A stretch of 64,000 nt of DNA from Parietichytrium sp. I65-24A (lineage: Eukaryota > Sar > Bigyra > Thraustochytrida > Thraustochytriidae): NCBI GenBank assembly GCA_012862575.1, contig BLSF01000006.1:806001-870000 (forward strand). Direction: 5' to 3'. Made by a program: the position numbers and the translations under genes. Below the pieces are notes generated by a model. It worked only from the letters and a program-made list of their open reading frames with translations, was not told where the DNA came from and did not search any database. Shown here piece after piece: positions 58,979 to 64,000 of this stretch. Within the stretch, counting starts at the first letter, position 1, and each line of letters begins with the position of its first letter.

Positions 58979-59664
58979 ATGCCGAAAGTAGTGGAGACGA
59001 CCACGGGAAACCGCATATCGCTGAGCTCGGTCCTCAGTGGAGCGAATAACATTCGGATAAGAGGCAAGGTGAGTTGGAGGTGCGTGAGGTGCACTGGAGC
59101 CGGGAGGGATGGCGCACTGAAAAATGAGACGTTGGCAGACGGTGGTGCAAGAGAATGTTGTGGTGAGAGGAGACCTGGCCAATGTCAAGGTTGGGAAATT
59201 CTGCTCTATTCGGTCCGGGGCTGTGCTGAGGCCGGCGTACAGAGTGGTCAAAGGCCAATTGGTATTCTTTACGCTGAGTATCGGTGATGATGTGATCATA
59301 GAGGAAGGTGAGTGGGTGCAGGCGAGAGTTTTTCTTCTGCTGCCGCGCGTTGCGATGTGGCGCAGTTGCTAATTAATGGTGTTTGCCCGAATTAGACTGT
59401 GTGATCGAAGCTGGCGCGATCGGAAACGGAGTCAGAATCGAGAAAGGGAGTATCATTGGCAAACGATGCATCCTCAAGGACAACTGCTGGATCAAGGCAA
59501 ATTCTGTGATCGCGCCGGACACAATAGTTGCGCCGTTTGCAATTTTCGAAGGCTGTCCAGCTGTGCAGGTCGGCGAGATGCCAGAGTCAGCACCAGAAGT
59601 CATGCACTCTCTCGCCGTCGAAGAATATTACGCTGCTGCTGCGACGATGCAAACAGGAGAATGA
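58979..59664 (+). CDS. DCTN5: Dynactin subunit 5 (p25), three exons
   Basis: Exons 58979-59068, 59139-59307 and 59396-59664, joined by two introns with GTGAGT donors and GGCAG or TTAG acceptors, encode 175 residues. The spliced product follows human DCTN5 (182 aa) along its length: an N-terminal TTTGNRIS block, the RGDLANVKVG block across exon 2, FFTLSIGDDVIIEED across the second junction, and GKRCILKDNCWI and PFAIFEGCPA in exon 3. The hexapeptide pattern forms a left-handed beta helix. p25 sits at the pointed end of the dynactin complex and helps dynein bind endosomal cargo. The reading phase is kept at both junctions, which supports the splice sites. It is divergent from the kinesin gene and convergent with the ubiquitin conjugase gene. 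The 70- and 88-base introns show that short introns exist in this genome. Confidence 0.92.
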
Positions 59665-59871
59665 ATGATAGGAAAAGAACTGTGCACGCCTCTAGGGTCA
59701 TAGAGACAAGAGACAAGAGAAATCAGGCTCTTTCATCATCTTCTTCACGTGCCAGCCTTGTTGTGCGTGCTGAACGAGTCGAGCCTTTGGAGAACGAAAG
59801 TTGATCGATGTATAGCTGCAAAAAGCGGATTGCAAAGTATGAAAAATAATCCGATTAATTGTTACTGACCT
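59665..59871. other. Convergent 3' spacer
   Basis: A spacer between dynactin p25 (+) and the ubiquitin conjugase (-). Apart from two GAGACAA units nothing is seen. Confidence 0.5.
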
Positions 59872-60318
<447 letters not shown>

Positions 60319-60540
60319 TTATTCTGTGTCACCACCAACAGCAACCCACAAACAAACAAACGCACACACATACTCTGTCAGTCCATCGTCTTGTCCTCGC
60401 ATCGTGCGCTTCACCCCTACGATCCACCTCGCTATTATCCCCGCCACCATATCCGCCGCAACAACCCACCTAGGTGCCTATGATAACGAAATCACGACAA
60501 CGCTTCCTTCCTTCCTTCCTTCGCTGCGCTCGATCTCCTC

Positions 60541-60567
60541 TCTCCTCTCTCTCCTCACCCGCTCTAT

Positions 60568-60598
<31 letters not shown>
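60541..60598. repeat. (CT)n tract upstream of the ubiquitin conjugase
   Basis: CT-rich stretch with a near-pure core at 60571-60597, about 230-280 bases upstream of the start codon; GA on the sense strand. Confidence 0.9.
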
Positions 60599-60689
60599 CT
60601 GCTGCCGACACTGTTGCACTTACCTTTCGCGCCTCGCGTGTCTCTCTGTGCAGTGCACCCAACGCCCAAACGAGCGAAGTGAGTCTGTT

Positions 60690-60752
60690 CCTCCTCGCTC
60701 TCTCTGCTCTCTCTACTCTCTCTTTCCTTCTCTCTCTCTCTCTCTCTCTCTC
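60690..60752. repeat. Second CT tract, same promoter side
   Basis: Interrupted CT repeat with a pure core near 60731-60752, read directly. Confidence 0.85.
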
Positions 60753-62331
60753 CGAAGCCTACCTCTACCCTCCCGCTGCTCTACGTAATCGGGTAGCTGT
60801 CTGTTAAGACTCCCTGCTCTTCTCGCAGCAGCTCTTTCTTGGCGGGATGGTTAGTGATGGGGTTGGGAGGGACTATGGGCGGCGGAGGGGGTTAGGGTTG
60901 TGGCTAGCTGGAGGGGTGCTGGGGAATTACGGGGAACGAGCGAGGGGAGGTAGGGTAGGGGTAGATAGCGAGTGAATAGCAGGGTGGTGGGTTGCGGTAA
61001 GGGAGAGGCGTAAGGGGGTAGCAGGGAAGCAAGGAATCGTCCTCGGATTCACGTCTGGGAGAAGAGTGATGTGCCAGTGCATGGCAGAGGGCAATTTTCA
61101 GCGCAAAATATATAGAGTAGGGAGCATTTGTAAGCTTCTAACGATTTATATAGTACTTTTAATATCCGATTAAAAGCCTTCGTTGCCTCTCCTCTACTGT
61201 AAACGTTAAGCAGGGAGCTGTATGATTGTACGACGTCCTAGGACGGAGTGGAGTAACCTGCACCTGGTGCTATAGCGTGCTAAAATATTACTACATGGGC
61301 CAACTGACTCTTTCAAGTCTGGTGAGCTTCGCACGTCGAGGTTTTCAGAACTATCCAATTTTATCCGCCAGCTCGTATTAGCGCAAGGTACTAGGAAAGA
61401 CGACAATGTCAAGCTACAGTTCTTTGAAGTTCTGGAAACTCGAATCCGCTTTCCGGCGTTGGGTTGCCGAACCAGCGTCGATCCTAGCACTGTAATAACG
61501 GCTGCCATAGTAGTTTTTACACTAAACGGGAAGATTTAATATGTACCGTTACCGTTATATATAAACGACTACTAGTGATGTAGATTAGTTTAGCCTATGT
61601 AGGGGTACCGCGTATCCAAAGTTTTACGCTTTTCATACACCACCGCGCGTATGAGCGTCCTAGAAGTCCCCAGTAAGCAACCTGCATTACGGACTCGGGC
61701 CTGCGCGCCCCACGTTTACCGGACTTGGGAATGCTGCCAACCTGGATCAGAAGGTGCCAGGGTAAGTGGTGGTAATCGGTTGTAAATGAAGAACTAAGAG
61801 GTCTGTGTGTCTGATGGACGCGTATCTGCAGTGTACATTCCTAAGAATATCTCTAGCACGGGTTTAACACTGTTTAAACTTTGGTGAGAGATGCTACAGT
61901 TCGCAGTAGCTGCCTCTAGCGTAAACTTGTGAGATCTGGGGTCGTTGGTGTATCAAATGATTTGGAGCTCTAGCCATCTTTAGCCCCTGGCTTCAGTAGC
62001 TACTAGTACCCTACAGATCAGGATAGATAGCTCTAGCCACCCTGGGTCTTCGTGCAAAACAGTGGATGCGGAACGCAAATAGAGTCCTTCCTCAACACGC
62101 GACGACGGGGTCTTTGCGACGCAAAATAAATCAAGAGGCTGAAAATATGGGTGACAAAGCCGGCTACGTGACGTTCAGATGCGTCACAGAGGAACCCACA
62201 GTGACGCGACTCCGCCAGCCGCGCGTTGCACTAGAAGAAATCTTAGCAATCGGATAGGCCTGCGAGTATCCAAAGTAACCACTCACTAAAAAAAAAAATT
62301 CAAAGGTGGTCGCCATTCGAAAACTGTGAAC

Positions 62332-62366
62332 AGAGAGAGAGAGAGAGAGAAAAAGGGAGAGAAGAA
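62332..62366. repeat. (GA)n tract upstream of Nup93
   Basis: Pure GA over about 20 bases, then A/G-rich sequence, on the Nup93 sense strand. Confidence 0.9.
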
Positions 62367-62467
62367 GCACGACGTTGCTCTTGCTCTTACTGCGGACGCA
62401 GCGACTGACTTGGCTCGTCGCTGTTGCTTTGTTGCTTGTATCTATCTCCTCGTTGGTTTGAAAAAAG

Positions 62468-62502
62468 TGAGAGAGAGAGAGAGAGAGAGTGAGTGAGTGA
62501 GT
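62468..62502. repeat. (GA)n then (GAGT)n tract upstream of Nup93
   Basis: A second sense-strand GA tract passing into GAGT repeats, about 230 bases before the Nup93 ATG. Confidence 0.9.
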
Positions 62503-62732
62503 GTTGACAGCGGATCAGTTGTCCTTGATTTCGCTGTTCGTTGTTGGCTGTATCTGTGCAAGAGTGGCATCTGCGTTTGAAGGGAGCAGGCGTTGTTCTG
62601 TCACTCGCCATCTGCAGGGAATTTGCGTTGACTGGGTTGCTTTTGGTGCAGGGGGTCTCCATAAAATACGGGATTATACGGTTTGCGACGCGGTAGTTGG
62701 GCTTGGAGAGGTCGCGGAGACGGAAGGCAAAA

Positions 62733-64000
62733 ATGGACGGCCCAAATACGCGAAGGAAGCTGACCCATGGGCAATGGAAGACGATGCTCCAGCGAGCAAA
62801 TGAGATGCTCGCGGGCATCACGGAGAGTAAAGACTTCATTCCGAGGTTGAAGAGGGACGCGAGCCAGCTTGAGTCTGCCACCACCACGCTGAGGCGGGAG
62901 GCGATGGAGGAAGATAGTGCTGGCGCTAATATGTTTCTTGGCACCACGCTTGAGGAGTCGAATGAACGGGCGTCTCACAACTCGCTGAAGAAGAAAGACT
63001 TTCTGATGAATCGCGCAAACAGGCTCTTGGGGCAGTACAATTTCGACGCGGACAAATTGGAGCGCGATTTGCATCAAATCGTCCCACGCGCTACCCAGCA
63101 GGCGCAGGAGGAGGTCACTCTGGACCACCATCTGAAGATTTTAACGACTACTATCCACGAAGCGCTGATGACCAGTGTTGCGGAGAATGAGCATCAAGCG
63201 ATTTGCCAGCTTGAGGACGAATGGGAAGAGGAAAAGCGGAGCCTGCTTGAGGAATTGAAACGGGCGGATCTCGGCGGTGACCAGATCAAGCTCTTGGAGG
63301 GCGACCACGTCAAGCAGGTAGCCGTACAACATGTCCACAGAACCCCTACTGGTCAGCAAGTGACTGATGATGTTGATCTTAAGGGTCCTCCTTACAGAGG
63401 CCCAGATAGCCAGCGGGTGCAAGGGTACTTTTCTGGTTGGACAAAGATCCGCGAAAAGGAGTACAGAGAGCCGCACGAGCTTGCTGCAGTGTTTGAAGAT
63501 GCGATGAAGGGTTTCGACAAGTCAGCTTCCTCAAGATACACCTGGGCATTGGTGAGGAATCTAGTAGAGAACATGGACGAGCAGGACCCTCAGAATATGT
63601 ATTTGAACGGAGTGTGGCAGACCGGCGCTCGCAGGTTTTTGGAGGAGCAATACAAGACAAACATCATTTATGCAGACAAGAATAGACAGACTGGGCACAC
63701 CGCTGACACAGTCCTGCAGTTCCTTGTGGCCATTAAACGTCGAAAACAATTTCTATTAGGAAATGGTATTGCAGAAGAGCTTGCCCGCTTTGCACCAATA
63801 TCGCGCATCTCCTCGACCTCCCGCAAGTTCTCGCCGCAAGGGGGTAGTGACCTGCACCTTCTTTCGAACAGTTTCTCGGAATCGGGCTCGGAAGTGGACC
63901 CTTCGTCCTCGATGGATTCCTCCATGGAGCCAGTTCATCAGGTTCACGATACACAGGATAGATTGCCTCTCTGGGCAGTAGTTTATTACTATATGCGCAG
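62733..64000 (+). CDS. NUP93: Nucleoporin Nup93/Nic96, N-terminal part (3' end outside window)
   Basis: The frame is open from the ATG at 62733 to the window edge, giving 422 residues of a protein usually about 800 long. The N-terminus (WKTMLQRANEMLAGI) and its coiled-coil continuation match the Nup93 family start. Family-like blocks follow, including the ELAAVFEDAMKGFDKS region. The last visible block, LPLWAVVYYYMR, is the signature entry to the Nup93 helical solenoid. Nup93 is a scaffold of the nuclear pore inner ring that recruits Nup205/188, Nup155 and the Nup62 complex. A Ser-rich, probably disordered insert lies at about residues 365-405. The ATG sits downstream of two GA tracts. No intron is seen in the visible part. 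Confidence 0.88.
   Translation, partial: MDGPNTRRKLTHGQWKTMLQRANEMLAGITESKDFIPRLKRDASQLESATTTLRREAMEEDSAGANMFLGTTLEESNERASHNSLKKKDFLMNRANRLLGQYNFDADKLERDLHQIVPRATQQAQEEVTLDHHLKILTTTIHEALMTSVAENEHQAICQLEDEWEEEKRSLLEELKRADLGGDQIKLLEGDHVKQVAVQHVHRTPTGQQVTDDVDLKGPPYRGPDSQRVQGYFSGWTKIREKEYREPHELAAVFEDAMKGFDKSASSRYTWALVRNLVENMDEQDPQNMYLNGVWQTGARRFLEEQYKTNIIYADKNRQTGHTADTVLQFLVAIKRRKQFLLGNGIAEELARFAPISRISSTSRKFSPQGGSDLHLLSNSFSESGSEVDPSSSMDSSMEPVHQVHDTQDRLPLWAVVYYYMR

Noticed and set aside
62066-62257. 63-codon plus-strand frame between the ubiquitin conjugase and Nup93
   Set aside because: Short, no recognisable motif, no clear promoter or splice context.

Overview
This is nuclear DNA of a unicellular, probably flagellated eukaryote. 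Every recognisable protein is eukaryotic: atlastin, an EMAP-like WD40 protein, eIF3k, a UBE2D-type ubiquitin conjugase, dynactin p25, Nup93, a kinesin-14, an Sfi1-type centrin-binding protein and an ADAM-like protease. Genes are long and mostly intronless. At least one gene (dynactin p25) has two GT-AG introns that can be read directly, and one 5' UTR intron (eIF3k) is likely. This mix, with microsatellite-rich spacers and several cytoskeleton proteins, would fit a labyrinthulomycete or other stramenopile protist. The lineage is an inference and other protists are possible. I saw no tRNA, rRNA, CRISPR array, transposon or virus-derived gene.

Layout, left to right: the 3' part of an atlastin gene (+, cut by the left edge); an EF-hand/EMAP-like WD40 gene (+); eIF3k (+); a basic, probably nuclear 346-residue protein (-); a giant 3305-residue coiled-coil/LamG-like/LRR protein (-); and, divergent from it, a 1775-residue LRR/IQ/coiled-coil/EF-hand protein (+). 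Next come a short-chain dehydrogenase (-) and a secreted ADAM-like metalloprotease (-). A gene-poor stretch of about 10.9 kb follows (29.36-40.27 kb), containing simple repeats and a 25-base assembly gap. Then come a 2332-residue protein with ARM/HEAT-like and EF-hand-like parts (+), an Sfi1-like protein (-), an atypical Ras/Rab-like GTPase with a CaaX end (+), a kinesin-14 with ankyrin repeats and a WW-like motif (-), spliced dynactin p25 (+), a UBE2D ubiquitin conjugase (-) and the 5' part of Nup93 (+, cut by the right edge).

Several genes concern microtubules, basal bodies or membranes: EMAP-like, the two LRR giants, Sfi1-like, kinesin-14, dynactin p25, the GTPase and atlastin. Whether this is functional clustering or chance cannot be settled from one window. 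Two of the large proteins (3305-residue LRR giant and kinesin-14) start with MGxxxS, a possible N-myristoylation signal. Seven genes have GA/CT dinucleotide tracts upstream of the start codon, always with the purines on the sense strand. The strongest leads are the two divergent LRR giants, the ankyrin/WW kinesin-14, the sense-strand GA tracts and the unexplained 10.9 kb gene-poor region.
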